64,000 nt of DNA, taken from RGIG4079 sp045576735 (GTDB taxonomy: Bacteria; Bacteroidota; Bacteroidia; Bacteroidales; Muribaculaceae). Where the stretch lies: the NCBI GenBank assembly GCA_045576735.1, contig JAZNGZ010000083.1:1-64000 (forward strand), read 5' to 3'. The notes beneath the pieces are model-generated. The model made no database searches, was not told the DNA's origin, and saw only the letters and a program-made list of their open reading frames with translations. Every line of letters begins with the position of its first letter. Position 1 is the stretch's first letter. This document shows, one piece after another, positions 1-10,112 of this stretch. The translations under genes were made by a program, and so were the position numbers.

Positions 1-319
1 TCTCCTTTTTTTATTTTGCTAATTAAATCTTTTTTTCTGAGATTCGCTCTTTGGGGCTACGCGCCCCAACCGCTGGGCAAACCCGCGGTGTTTTTCATAT
101 TATTTTCACCGCTGGGGTCGCACTTCGGTTTGGAATCTTCACAATCTATGACGAAACATCCGTTTTATATTACGGAATCATCCGATTTTCATTTGAGAGA
201 ATTTATATTAAATCAGCTATTTAGTTAAACAACCCTTCACAAACCAATTAGTAGAATGTCTCTTAATGAATTATATAGAATAAGGTTTATTGGTCTAAAT
301 GGGTCTTTAATAACCCACT
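1..319. other. Intergenic stretch, no supported gene
   Basis: This stretch lies beyond the 3' end of the first minus-strand gene. It has a GC-rich patch at about 53-95 that can form a short GGGGC/GCCCC hairpin. The only open frame (16-228) has a composition unlike the real proteins here, no family resemblance and no start context. I see no tRNA, rRNA or repeat shared with the rest of the window. Confidence 0.5.
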
Positions 320-364
320 AAAACAAGTGGGAGATACCCTCCATGGCTATCTCCCACTTGTTTT
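320..364 (-). terminator. Hairpin terminator after the phosphodiester glycosidase gene
   Basis: A perfect 17-bp stem (320-336 with 348-364) and an 11-nt loop. The stem ends in T runs on both strands, so it could work in both directions. It lies 18 bp past the stop codon of the minus-strand gene at 382-4233. Confidence 0.85.
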
Positions 365-381
365 AAAGTATAATTAACATC

Positions 382-3300
382 TTATTTTACGACCACTTTA
401 GCGACGTTTCCATCAACTCGCACTAGATACACTCCCGGTTGACAATTTACAAATGTCTCATCTTGGCTTATGAGAATGCCTTGCATATCAAATATCTCAA
501 TTGATTTTGCGTCACCTATAATCTCAATATAACCTTTTCCTGCTGTAACCAATGCCTTTTGATTATCCACATTGTTAACACCGGTAAGGGCCTTAACTTC
601 AAATGTGTACATGGTAGCAAGTTGTCCCGGCACATATTGATATATATTTACTGTCTTATCTGAGTTAACCTCTGCAATAATACAATTGGCATTAGGAGAT
701 ACTGCTGTTGAGGTAAGTTCTTCGGTATGTGTAGCGACTACTATATTATTTGTCAAATCTACAATTTGGAATCCATCACGATATGCTGTTCCTATAGGCT
801 CTACGCCGTAATACACATCAGCTAATTTGAAAACAGTGCCCCCTTGTGTTGTAGTTATACCATTATCGGGATATGCAACAAACGAAGTCCCGTCGTTATG
901 AAAGAAATGTTTTTGACCACGCACTCGCACTGCCACATCATTTGAAGTGTAATCATTGCCCAATGGCAATGCAAATGATTGCCCATCGGCAGTAACTGCG
1001 CTAACTGCTATCACTTCAGCCGATTCTTGCACACCATTTTTAAATGTAATTTTAGCCACCGATGTTGCACCACTTGGGAATAAGTATAATGCACCTCCGT
1101 TGCCCATAATATCGCCTGATGCCTTGCCTAGATATTGCATTTGCGCTGCTGTTACACCCGAAGGCATTGTAATTGACAAGTCTTGCATTGCCGAACCATT
1201 TGCAGGGAGTATCTTCATTGCTGTATTACCTCCTGCATACATTGAGGTAGATACTATTATATTACCAGCATCATCGCTTGTGATAGCTGTGCCTCCAGCC
1301 GATGAAATACCGGTATCAGTCAGTCCTCCTTCGGTCCAATAATATAATTTAGAAGCAGAATGGTCATTTACATATATCTTTCCATCAAACGCAGTAGCCC
1401 AACGGCTTGCTGAATTTGCAGCAAGATGGCCATCGGTTTGTGCCCATTCCTGGGTCAACTCATATCCCTCTATAGCACTTTCGTTATTACTTAAATCACC
1501 GGCCTCAATGGTAAATCCATATTGAGAAGCCGCATCGGTTGTAAACACATTATATGTGCGAGGAATACTGAATGCTTTGAAATATTCGCCACTATTGCTC
1601 ACTGCATATATATTGTTGGCTCTATCCCATGCAATATCATTGATATTAGTACCCATTCCGTGAGTAATACGTATTTTCTCGGTCAATGTAGGTGTATTAT
1701 CACTTGAATAAGCAATATCATAAATTGAGAATGTTGAAGCCGAACTTGCAATCGCTATTTGTGTAAAGTCGTGATTGAAACGAATGCCACCTCCTCCTCG
1801 AGGAGTAGTAATATCAATATATTTCTCAACTCCGGCTGAATTGATATACACAAGCGATGGTTGGGTTGCTGATGGAGATTGACGATATTGACAATACCAC
1901 AAACCACCGCGATTATCATAACAAATATTTGTTCCCGAATAGTTAACTGTATATTTGCCCGAAAGTGCCGACAGTGCTGCAGGTGCTGCACTCCAATATG
2001 CATTTGAGCCAAGTGCATATTGGTCAACTCGCGTTGCCGATGTAGCAGTGCTTGAGAATAATGTTGCTTGTCCCGAAAGCATTGCAATAGTTAAATTATC
2101 GCCACTTCCCTTGACATCAAAGCCTATATTTGGAGCTGAAATAAATGTAGAGCCATTCTCATATGCATAAGTAGTGGCATTTAATACTCCTCCGGCAAAT
2201 ACTGTTGAAAACGCTGCATTATTTTGTTGCACGGCAGTAATATCAGGCACTTCCACAAGATAGTTTCCACTATCATTTTGACGAGTTAAGAAAATGCGAC
2301 CATCGGCTGCTACACGCACTTTACGGAAGTCAGCACCTGATTTCGAACCAACAGTTTGGTCAAATGTTACACCTCCGGCATAAGCATACTTACCGGTAAT
2401 CCAGTTTTGAATACCAACAAATCGAGGGGTAAACATATATAGACCTTGCCCACCATTGGCATAGCTATAATGTTTTGACGATGTTGTTGCACGTCCTTCA
2501 GTCACATAAATACGGCCAAAATAAGGTGATTCAAAATCCCTGTCAGTATCGACCCCTTGAGGATGATTAAATTGGATTGCCTTAAATTCTTGAACAGCAT
2601 CTTTTACTGCTCCTGTCACTTGAATTCCCCAAGTGTAATCACCTGCACTTAATCCCGAAATATCAATCTCGGCAGTGTGAGCCGCTTCGGTGCAATAGCT
2701 ATTATCAAGAGTAATAGTTTTCACCTCTGCTCCATTCTTTTTAATTATAACATTTACACCGGTTGCGGCAGTGTTAAGCACATAATTTACCTTTAATTTA
2801 TTGTCGGTTACCGAGCCTGTAACCTCAAAAGCATAGGCATTAGGCGTGCCACTTGCAGGAGTGACTTCGACATACGAATCCGATGGCGTGCCGGGAATAG
2901 GATCTACCGTCGAGCCTCCAGATATAGAATAAACTGCAATACCTGAAGCCACTTTGCGCTCTGACCCATCGGCCGGTTTTGTCACCAAACTACCATTTAT
3001 TGCCATTTGGGCTGAGCCTCCACCATCTACTTGGAGTACGGTTTGTGCGCCAAATTGTTTCATTATATAACTTATTCGTGTACATGTAGCACCATAAGAA
3101 ACCCCTTCGGTTGCATTCTGCCCCTTATCAACAACACACATATATAATTTTGTTCCGTCAGCATTTATTCCATATAGAGAACGAGCATATGCCGTTGTAT
3201 TATAATTTTCATCGGTTGCACGAGTTGTTATCGCTCCATTTTGCATAACTATTGCATTTCCTGCAATAACATTCTCAAAACTTGGAACTGTAGCATCGCT

Positions 3301-4233
3301 ACCTGTCGATTCCCAATAATATTTGATTTTCATTTTATCACCAACAGCAAGTCCCGACATAACGTTTTGACTCACTCCCGGAGCTGCGACAAGCACAAAA
3401 TCATAATCTCCACGAGTACCGCCCGATGTATTTTTCTTAACTTCTCCAACTGTACAGTTAATCCAACTATTATGTGCTAATTTTTGACCTGGATCAAGCT
3501 TTAGATAGACCTCAATTGCAGTCCCTGTAACCTCACTGCCAGGTTGGCCCGAAGAGGTATTAATTACCTTCATAGCTCGTCCCTTGGGATATTCGGGAGT
3601 AAACATAGCCATATAGTCGCTGGCAATACAATATTTGTTCACTTCAGTGATAAGCAATGAATTTGAAGTTTCACTTGTACCCCATTTTGCAGGACACATC
3701 ACCTTTGCGATCGTCTTATAATTTCCTATTACAGCTTTCCCTGCAGTAGTAATTCCCAAGACACCTGTTCGAGCCGGACCACCATTCCATTGATCCATCA
3801 CATAATTAGTCTCAGTTTGAATTGAGCCATTTACCATACAACCACCTAAAAGAGTTTGAGTCGCATGAACGCCAGCCGAAGTGCCGGTTTGTGATGACAT
3901 CGACCAGAAATGTCCATTTTGAGTCACTACTGCTGTTCTACCAGCCGATTTTTTGCGTGTGTAAAAATTAGTCATTGCTTCCAACTGCAATAATGAATCA
4001 TTTGCAGTAAAAGCTTCTACTTGCACATCAGGATTTGTCAAATCAACCTCTACAATACTCACATTGCATGCACTCGGTGCAGTAAAACGCATTCGTGTAT
4101 GCTTTATTCCCGCTGAAGGAGTTGAGCTGCCGGTAACAGTATAAGTATATGTTTCATTCCCGGCTGTGAAAGACTCTGCTGTTGCCATTAATGCCATGAC
4201 AAGAGCAGACATGGTTATGAGAGTTTTTTTCAT
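382..4233 (-). CDS. Secreted phosphodiester glycosidase (NAGPA-like) with propeller region and T9SS-like C-terminal domain
   Basis: A 1283-residue exported protein. After a signal peptide (about 1-20), residues ~90-440 look like the phosphodiester glycosidase/NAGPA family (DUF2233), with NGHF near 105 and the characteristic VDGGGSAQM motif near 400. Members of that family cleave sugar phosphodiesters such as GlcNAc-1-P-diesters. Residues ~455-560 look like an Ig-like domain. About 570-1190 is long and repetitive with propeller-like strands. The last ~70 residues end in a short beta domain (EIFDMQG, then GVYLVRV) of the type A T9SS sorting kind, so cell-surface display or release is inferred. 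It is monocistronic, with hairpin 320-364 behind it. The substrate is unknown. Confidence 0.75.
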   Translation of the reverse strand: MKKTLITMSALVMALMATAESFTAGNETYTYTVTGSSTPSAGIKHTRMRFTAPSACNVSIVEVDLTNPDVQVEAFTANDSLLQLEAMTNFYTRKKSAGRTAVVTQNGHFWSMSSQTGTSAGVHATQTLLGGCMVNGSIQTETNYVMDQWNGGPARTGVLGITTAGKAVIGNYKTIAKVMCPAKWGTSETSNSLLITEVNKYCIASDYMAMFTPEYPKGRAMKVINTSSGQPGSEVTGTAIEVYLKLDPGQKLAHNSWINCTVGEVKKNTSGGTRGDYDFVLVAAPGVSQNVMSGLAVGDKMKIKYYWESTGSDATVPSFENVIAGNAIVMQNGAITTRATDENYNTTAYARSLYGINADGTKLYMCVVDKGQNATEGVSYGATCTRISYIMKQFGAQTVLQVDGGGSAQMAINGSLVTKPADGSERKVASGIAVYSISGGSTVDPIPGTPSDSYVEVTPASGTPNAYAFEVTGSVTDNKLKVNYVLNTAATGVNVIIKKNGAEVKTITLDNSYCTEAAHTAEIDISGLSAGDYTWGIQVTGAVKDAVQEFKAIQFNHPQGVDTDRDFESPYFGRIYVTEGRATTSSKHYSYANGGQGLYMFTPRFVGIQNWITGKYAYAGGVTFDQTVGSKSGADFRKVRVAADGRIFLTRQNDSGNYLVEVPDITAVQQNNAAFSTVFAGGVLNATTYAYENGSTFISAPNIGFDVKGSGDNLTIAMLSGQATLFSSTATSATRVDQYALGSNAYWSAAPAALSALSGKYTVNYSGTNICYDNRGGLWYCQYRQSPSATQPSLVYINSAGVEKYIDITTPRGGGGIRFNHDFTQIAIASSASTFSIYDIAYSSDNTPTLTEKIRITHGMGTNINDIAWDRANNIYAVSNSGEYFKAFSIPRTYNVFTTDAASQYGFTIEAGDLSNNESAIEGYELTQEWAQTDGHLAANSASRWATAFDGKIYVNDHSASKLYYWTEGGLTDTGISSAGGTAITSDDAGNIIVSTSMYAGGNTAMKILPANGSAMQDLSITMPSGVTAAQMQYLGKASGDIMGNGGALYLFPSGATSVAKITFKNGVQESAEVIAVSAVTADGQSFALPLGNDYTSNDVAVRVRGQKHFFHNDGTSFVAYPDNGITTTQGGTVFKLADVYYGVEPIGTAYRDGFQIVDLTNNIVVATHTEELTSTAVSPNANCIIAEVNSDKTVNIYQYVPGQLATMYTFEVKALTGVNNVDNQKALVTAGKGYIEIIGDAKSIEIFDMQGILISQDETFVNCQPGVYLVRVDGNVAKVVVK

Positions 4234-4323
4234 ACTATAAATATGTTAGTTTGTTCCTTTTACAAAAGTAAACTATTTATCTGAAATATCAAACAACCTC
4301 ATATAATTATCTCATAATAAAAA

Positions 4324-4350
4324 AAGGCTCCGCCATCTTGACGGAGCCTT
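4324..4350 (-). terminator. Intrinsic terminator of the OmpA-family gene
   Basis: A 9-bp stem, AAGGCTCCG with CGGAGCCTT, with a 9-nt loop. On the minus strand it is followed by a run of T, the normal form of an intrinsic terminator. It lies 35 bp past the stop codon of the gene at 4385-5629. Confidence 0.85.
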
Positions 4351-4384
4351 CCAAAATATATCATTTTAGCAAATTTCTATGATA

Positions 4385-5629
4385 TTATTTTTCTTCGATT
4401 GTTACTGCACGACCAAGAGCTTGATATTTTTCACCAAGGTCAACAAGGTTTGCATTGTTGATTGTTGATTCAAGTTGATGAGCAGGAACACCTTGTTTGA
4501 TAAGTTGTTTTTCAACACCAGCTACACGATTTTGACGAAGACGAACGTTGATTTCATCATTACCGGTGTAATTGTCAGCCCAACCAGTGAGAACATATGT
4601 TTGATTTGGATTTTCAATCATTACATCTGCCACAGCGCTCAACAAGTTAACATCCTTTTTAGTGAGTTTAAACACATTTTTAGGATAATAAATTGTTGCG
4701 AGAGGAGCTTTCTTAACTTCAGCAACCGGTTCTGGTTTTTCAAGACAATCTTTTAATTGTTGTTCAAGGTCTGCAATACGAGCGTCAGCAGCTTGAAGAC
4801 GAGCACGAAGAGCGTCACAATTTTCTGGCTCTGGGCAAACAGGAACGATAGGAGCATTCCATTCGCGTTTTTTGAACAAGTAAGTTACACCAAGATATGC
4901 TTGAATGTCGTGAGATGTTTTGTTCCATCCTTCACCCGGTTCATCTTTGTGGTTGTCAATACCGCTATAACGGATATCAAGAGCTAATTGAACTTGTTTT
5001 GAAATATTGAAAGAGTTGATGATACCGCCACGGAAAGTAATCACGCGATCTTGATTAAATTCCCAACCATCTTTATCAAATAGACCTTGAGAATTTTCAT
5101 TATTCATATCATATGTCTTTGACATTGACCAATAACCACCACCACCGACATACATAGAAAGGTTGTACCAACGATTAGGTTTATAACCACAAACAATGTT
5201 TGTCAAGTTGAACATAACGTCAAATACAGGACCGATTTCTGAGAATTTTTGACGATAATATTCTTGATTATCATCTGAAATAATAGGCTTTTCCCACTCA
5301 ATACCGCCTGCGGCCTCAGTAGAAGATAAACCTTTACATTGCAACCAGTTCACACCAAGACGAACTCCAATCTCAGGAGAGAACCATTTACCCACATAGA
5401 TTGATGCAGCTGGAGAAAGACGATTATACCAATCACGAGTTGCATCACCTGGAGACATGTAGAAACCTACACCACCTTCACCGGTAACAAACCAGTTGTC
5501 TTTAAACTTATTAAATAGATAACCTTGAGAAGGGTCTTCTACATAAGTTATCTCTTGTGCTTGTTGAGCCATAGCAACTTGTCCTAAGAACAAAGCACAA
5601 ATGAAAGATAAGAATGTAATTTTTTTCAT
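4385..5629 (-). CDS. OmpA-family outer-membrane protein with N-terminal barrel
   Basis: A 414-residue protein with a signal peptide ending at AMAQQ (about residue 22). Residues ~40-255 resemble an outer-membrane beta-barrel, with alternating strands and many aromatics. A Cys-containing linker (CPEPENC) and a short coiled coil (ALRARLQAADARIADLEQQL) follow at about 262-300. The C-terminal ~105 residues are an OmpA-type peptidoglycan-binding domain (LTGWADNYTGNDEIN, then RLRQNRVAGVEKQL). Such proteins anchor the outer membrane to the wall and are abundant in Bacteroidales. It is a single gene with its own terminator. Confidence 0.85.
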   Translation of the reverse strand: MKKITFLSFICALFLGQVAMAQQAQEITYVEDPSQGYLFNKFKDNWFVTGEGGVGFYMSPGDATRDWYNRLSPAASIYVGKWFSPEIGVRLGVNWLQCKGLSSTEAAGGIEWEKPIISDDNQEYYRQKFSEIGPVFDVMFNLTNIVCGYKPNRWYNLSMYVGGGGYWSMSKTYDMNNENSQGLFDKDGWEFNQDRVITFRGGIINSFNISKQVQLALDIRYSGIDNHKDEPGEGWNKTSHDIQAYLGVTYLFKKREWNAPIVPVCPEPENCDALRARLQAADARIADLEQQLKDCLEKPEPVAEVKKAPLATIYYPKNVFKLTKKDVNLLSAVADVMIENPNQTYVLTGWADNYTGNDEINVRLRQNRVAGVEKQLIKQGVPAHQLESTINNANLVDLGEKYQALGRAVTIEEK

Positions 5630-5787
5630 AGAAATATTACTAAATTATTGTTATTATTTTCCTATTTGTATATAATATTTTGCTAAATTACACTATTTCT
5701 GCTAAATAGTCATTAAATAATCAAAAAAAACTTTTGGTTTTAAAGATTATTTAACATTATACGCACGTTTTTGTCACAAAACATGCT

Positions 5788-7812
5788 TTAAAGCATCGCT
5801 TTTACTTCATTATAAATGTTTTCGGTTGTAAATCCGAATTTTTCATCAAGCACCTTAAATGGAGCTGAAGCGCCAAAACGAGCAAGACCATAAACTTTAC
5901 CTTTACACCCTACTACACCTTGTAAAACTGAAGGCAATCCGGCAGTTAACCCTAACACAGGAACACCGGTAGGGATTACTGAAGCTTTATATTCATCTGA
6001 TTGGCTATTATACAATCCAATTGAAGGAACCGATACTACGCGAGCTGCAACGCCTTCTTCTTCAAGTTTCTCAGCCACATTCCAGAGCAATGACACTTCC
6101 GAGCCGTTACCGACAAGAACGATTGCTGGATTTTGTGCATCTTTCAACACATATCCACCACGGCGCACTCCTTGAGCTTCGGCATAACGGTCACCCGATA
6201 TAGAAGGAATATCATTCACATCTTGACGAGTGAGAATCAAACCGGTAGGTGTATTTTTATTTTCCATTGCCATTTCCCATGCCACAGTAGTTTCAGCGCT
6301 ATCGGCAGGACGAAGGACAAGCATTGCGGGACATCCGCTAAGGTTGTTCATTTGTTCGAGAAGGCGAATTTGAGCTTCTTGTTCGATTGGTTCGTGTGTT
6401 GGACCATCTTCGCCTACACGGAACGCATCGTGTGACCATACATACTTCACAGGAAGTTCCATCAATGCAGCCATACGCACTGCAGGTTTCATATAATCTG
6501 AGAACACGAAGAATGTGCCACAAGCAGCCCACATACCACCATGAAGTGCAATACCATTCATGATTGAAGCCATTGTCAACTCAGCTACACCGGCATGGAA
6601 GAAACCTCCAGAGAAATCGCCCTTAATAAGCGCACCTGTTTTCTTCAAGAATGCTTCTGTTTTATCCGAGTTAGCAAGGTCGGCCGATGAAACAATCATA
6701 TTTTTCACTTTTTCACCAAGAACGCTTAACACGTCGGCCGAAGCTGTACGAGTTGCCACGTTTGGTTTATGAGCGATTTGAGAATAATCAATTTCAGGAA
6801 GGTTGCCTGCGATATAATCAGCAAGTTGTTTAGCTTGTTCGGGGTTAGCCTCTGCCCAAGCTTTTTCTTGAGCACGATGTTCTTTAACGATTTCGCGCAA
6901 TTGAGCTTCGCGTTGAGCATATAGCTCTTTCACATCGTCCCACACTACCCACAAATTTTCAGGGTCACCACCGAGATTTTCCACTGTTTTAGGGAAATCG
7001 GCCCCTGATTTACTCAATGGTTGTCCGTGTGTGCTACATTGTCCCTCAAAATTAGAGCCATCAGCAGTCACACAACCTTTACCCATTGTAGTGTTTCCAA
7101 TAATGAGTGTTGGTTTTTCTGTTTCAGCAATAGCTTTATCAAGGGCTGCTGCAATTTCAACAGGATTGCAACCATCGATTTCAATCACATTCCAATGCCA
7201 TGCGCGATATTTTGCAGCATAATCTTCGGTAGTAACAGCGTCAACATCGGTAGAAAGTTGCACCTTGTTGCTATCAAAGAACATGATAAGATTACTCAAC
7301 CCAAGATAACCTGCCACACGACCGGCTCCTTGTGAAATTTCTTCTTGTATACCACCGTCAGAGATAAACGCATATGTTTTGTGGCTCAAAAAGTCGCCAA
7401 AACGAGCAACGAGACAACGCTCTGCAATTGCAGCTCCCACCGCCATTGTATGACCTTGACCAAGAGGGCCTGATGTATTTTCCACACCACGTTCAGGACA
7501 CAATTCAGGGTGACCTGGAGTGACACTACCCCATTGGCGGAATTGTTGCAATTCTTCGATTGTATACTTTCCGGTAAGAGCCAACACACTATAAAGCATT
7601 GGCGACATGTGACCGGGATCTAAAAAGAAACGATCGCGAGCAATCCATGTAGGATCGTCGGGATCGGTTACGAGATATTTTGAATAAAGAACATTGACAA
7701 AGTCAGCGCCACCCATAGCTCCACCAGGGTGACCCGATTTGGCTTTTTCTACCATCGATGCGGCTAAAATGCGAATATTATCGGCCGCTTTGTTCAATAT
7801 CTTTGTATCCAT
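5788..7812 (-). CDS. tkt: Transketolase
   Basis: A 674-residue protein, the usual length of the family, complete from start to end. It moves two-carbon units between sugar phosphates in the non-oxidative pentose phosphate pathway, using thiamine diphosphate. Landmarks: SGHPGGAMGGADF near residue 27, the cofactor stretch from SDGGIQEE to NKVQLS near 150-185, and the pyrimidine/substrate region HDAFRVGEDGPTHEPIEQ near 460. It is followed by the OmpA gene with a 158-bp gap and preceded by a terminator for the transporter gene, so it is probably transcribed on its own. Confidence 0.97.
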   Translation of the reverse strand: MDTKILNKAADNIRILAASMVEKAKSGHPGGAMGGADFVNVLYSKYLVTDPDDPTWIARDRFFLDPGHMSPMLYSVLALTGKYTIEELQQFRQWGSVTPGHPELCPERGVENTSGPLGQGHTMAVGAAIAERCLVARFGDFLSHKTYAFISDGGIQEEISQGAGRVAGYLGLSNLIMFFDSNKVQLSTDVDAVTTEDYAAKYRAWHWNVIEIDGCNPVEIAAALDKAIAETEKPTLIIGNTTMGKGCVTADGSNFEGQCSTHGQPLSKSGADFPKTVENLGGDPENLWVVWDDVKELYAQREAQLREIVKEHRAQEKAWAEANPEQAKQLADYIAGNLPEIDYSQIAHKPNVATRTASADVLSVLGEKVKNMIVSSADLANSDKTEAFLKKTGALIKGDFSGGFFHAGVAELTMASIMNGIALHGGMWAACGTFFVFSDYMKPAVRMAALMELPVKYVWSHDAFRVGEDGPTHEPIEQEAQIRLLEQMNNLSGCPAMLVLRPADSAETTVAWEMAMENKNTPTGLILTRQDVNDIPSISGDRYAEAQGVRRGGYVLKDAQNPAIVLVGNGSEVSLLWNVAEKLEEEGVAARVVSVPSIGLYNSQSDEYKASVIPTGVPVLGLTAGLPSVLQGVVGCKGKVYGLARFGASAPFKVLDEKFGFTTENIYNEVKAML

Positions 7813-7941
7813 ATTATTTATTTATATGTTGAATTACTGATTTTATTTATTAATTTACGAAAGTACAACAAAACTATCATTTAGACAAATTTCACACTAT
7901 AAAAAACAGCCAAATGTAGATAAAAAAATTATCTTAAAACA

Positions 7942-7971
7942 CAAATGCGAGCCACTTCAAGCCCGCATTTG
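7942..7971 (-). terminator. Intrinsic terminator of the transporter gene
   Basis: A 12-bp stem (7942-7953 with 7960-7971, two G-U pairs) followed on the minus strand by TGTTTTAAG. It lies 24 bp past the stop of the transporter gene at 7996-9300 and separates it from transketolase. Confidence 0.75.
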
Positions 7972-7995
7972 AATATCTATGATTTCATTTATTTA

Positions 7996-9300
7996 TCATT
8001 TTCTAATCGGCTTCACTTTCGAACCGATTAATGCATAGAACAATAGATAACCCAATCCGGCCACTACAATCCAATAGCTGGCTTGATAACCTACGCCACC
8101 TTGCATATCTACGACTAAATTTTGCAATAATGGCAATACACCACCACCACAAACCAACGCCATAAAGATTCCTGAAGCACGTTCGGTATATTTTCCGAGT
8201 CCTTCTACGGCAAGGTTAAAGATGCCACCCCACATTACTGAGGTACATAATCCTACTAGCACGAGCAACATTGCATTAATTGGCACATTTACAAATCCGA
8301 ACAATCCATCGGGACTGTTTTTAAATACCGGCATTGATACAAACGTTTCGGTCGACATAAAGATTGCACCCAAAACCAATGCAATACCCACCGCCGACAC
8401 GGTTGTCAACATTGATTTTGCCGACACTTTTGCACCTATTGCTGCCCCTATCAAGCGGCCTACCAACATCAAGAACCAATATGTAGCCGCGACTGATGCG
8501 GCAATTGCTTCAGCGCCTTGTTGAACTTGCAACACATTCAACGACTCGTTTTGCAACCATTTTTGCAACACATTAGGAATACCAACTTCTACACCAACAT
8601 AAACAAAGATTCCTATAGCGCCAAGCACAAAATGGCGGAACGACATAGGACCAATCTTTGAATCATCTTTTACCTGTGCCGCAACACTATTATTTGTTTC
8701 AGGAATTCTCGACATCAAAATCACCAAGAACGCAAATGCAAAGATACCCAAAGCGGCATACATCAATGGGAACACATCACTAATTTGAGCTTTTGCGATT
8801 GAAGGAATCAAAATACCGGTCATCACGATAACCGCAGTACCGGCCAACGAGTTGCAAGATCCTCCCAATTGAATCAGCTGGTTGCCTTTTTTGCCGCCAC
8901 CACCAAGAGTGTTGAGCATGGGATTAACAACGGTATTAAGCATACACATTGAGAACCCGGCGATAAATGCACCGAGCAAATACACTGCGAAACTTTCAGC
9001 AACACCCGAAAGTGTTTGTATACCTACTCCAATAAAACCTACCGCAATAGCTAAAAGAGCGGTCTTCTTATACCCCATTTTCGCGAGCAAAGCTCCTGAT
9101 GGAATACCCATCACCGCATATGCGATAAAGTTGGCAAACACACCAAGTGTTCCTTGCCAGTTGGGTATTGAAAATTGATTTTTCAAAATGTCACCCATAG
9201 GCGAAGCCAAGTTGGTAACAAACGAAATCATTGCAAACAAAAAGAACATGGCTATAATCGCCACTAAATTCCCTTTAGTCTTTTTTTGGTCCATATTCAT
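7996..9300 (-). CDS. MFS sugar permease, FHS (fucose/glucose) type
   Basis: A 434-residue integral membrane protein with about 12 hydrophobic segments. The pattern (FVTNLASPMGDILKNQF in helix 1, GIPSGALLAKMGYKK after helix 2, MLNTVVNPMLN in helix 4) fits the FHS family of proton-driven sugar symporters that includes FucP and GluP homologues. The substrate cannot be read from sequence. It starts 21 bp after the end of the yggS-like gene on the same strand, so the two may be cotranscribed. Two Met codons (9300 and 9294) could serve as start. Confidence 0.85.
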   Translation of the reverse strand: MNMDQKKTKGNLVAIIAMFFLFAMISFVTNLASPMGDILKNQFSIPNWQGTLGVFANFIAYAVMGIPSGALLAKMGYKKTALLAIAVGFIGVGIQTLSGVAESFAVYLLGAFIAGFSMCMLNTVVNPMLNTLGGGGKKGNQLIQLGGSCNSLAGTAVIVMTGILIPSIAKAQISDVFPLMYAALGIFAFAFLVILMSRIPETNNSVAAQVKDDSKIGPMSFRHFVLGAIGIFVYVGVEVGIPNVLQKWLQNESLNVLQVQQGAEAIAASVAATYWFLMLVGRLIGAAIGAKVSAKSMLTTVSAVGIALVLGAIFMSTETFVSMPVFKNSPDGLFGFVNVPINAMLLVLVGLCTSVMWGGIFNLAVEGLGKYTERASGIFMALVCGGGVLPLLQNLVVDMQGGVGYQASYWIVVAGLGYLLFYALIGSKVKPIRK

Positions 9301-9321
9301 TAATTTTTCATGTTATTATAT

Positions 9322-9987
9322 TCAATATTGCCTATATCCGAAGATTGTGGAGCCTATTCTCACCATGGTGCTACCATTCTCTATCGCTAATTGATAGTCA
9401 TCGCTCATACCCATGCTGATGTGGGCAAAATCTTTATTTTCTTTTAACAACGCACGTGCATTATGAAAAGTTTGGTTAATTGCCTTAAAATCTTCAGTAA
9501 TTCTATTAATATCGTCGGTATTTGTAGCCATTCCCATCACACCAACTACTCTCACATTGACCAATTCATTGACCACGCCACTCTCTACAAACTGCAACAA
9601 TTCATCGGGGGCAAAACCAAACTTAGTTTCCTCCTGTGCTACATGCACTTGCAACAACACATCAACAACCTTGTTGATGCGAGCGGCTTCAGCATCAATC
9701 AATCGCAACAATCGCTCCGAATCTACGCTATGAATAAGCGATACATATGGCATTATCATGCGCACTTTATTAGTTTGCAAATGCCCGATAAAGTGCCATT
9801 TTATATCATCGGGCAATGAAGTAGCCTTTGCCTTTAGCTCTGTAGCACGACTTTCGCCAAACACACGTTGCCCCACCCCATACGCGTCCATTATCGCTTC
9901 ATTAGGGTGAAATTTCGACACAGCAACCAACTCCACCCCATAAGGAATAGTTTCGCGCACCTTTAATATATTATCGCCTACATTCAT
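9322..9987 (-). CDS. YggS/PROSC-family pyridoxal-phosphate-binding protein
   Basis: A 221-residue protein of the alanine racemase N-terminal barrel fold. These proteins bind PLP without a known catalytic turnover and keep PLP and amino/keto-acid pools in balance. The PLP lysine is K25 in AVSKFHP; FGESRATE, WHFIGHLQTNKV and SMGMSDDYQLAIENGSTMVRIG are the conserved family blocks. It lies between DUF4494 and the sugar transporter on the same strand. Confidence 0.93.
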   Translation of the reverse strand: MNVGDNILKVRETIPYGVELVAVSKFHPNEAIMDAYGVGQRVFGESRATELKAKATSLPDDIKWHFIGHLQTNKVRMIMPYVSLIHSVDSERLLRLIDAEAARINKVVDVLLQVHVAQEETKFGFAPDELLQFVESGVVNELVNVRVVGVMGMATNTDDINRITEDFKAINQTFHNARALLKENKDFAHISMGMSDDYQLAIENGSTMVRIGSTIFGYRQY

Positions 9988-10024
9988 TTAAATAGTTGCT
10001 ATTTCAAACTGTGACTATAGTTAT

Positions 10025-10051
10025 TATAAATTATAAATTATAAATTATAAA
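10025..10051. repeat. AT-rich tandem repeat, 7-bp unit
   Basis: Four consecutive copies of ATAAATT in the gap between the DUF4494 and yggS-like genes. It is a simple repeat with no coding capacity. A nearly palindromic ATAATTCATAATGCATAAT-type motif follows at 10101-10126; variants recur at 21381-21402 and 38138-38163, always just outside genes. Confidence 0.8.
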
Positions 10052-10112
10052 TAACACATTAGATCCCCGAAGGGCTCAACAAGGCTTGACCAAGTTAATT
10101 ATGCATTATGAA

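Noticed and set aside
16..228. 70-codon open frame at the left edge
   Set aside because: No family resemblance, odd composition, no promoter or start context.
956..1342. 128-codon frame opposite the glycosidase gene
   Set aside because: A shadow of the large minus-strand gene; no own features.
7861..7914. Promoter for transketolase from TAGTTTTG (7876-7869)
   Set aside because: The -7 box fits but no TTTG lies 19-23 bp upstream; left out as unsupported.
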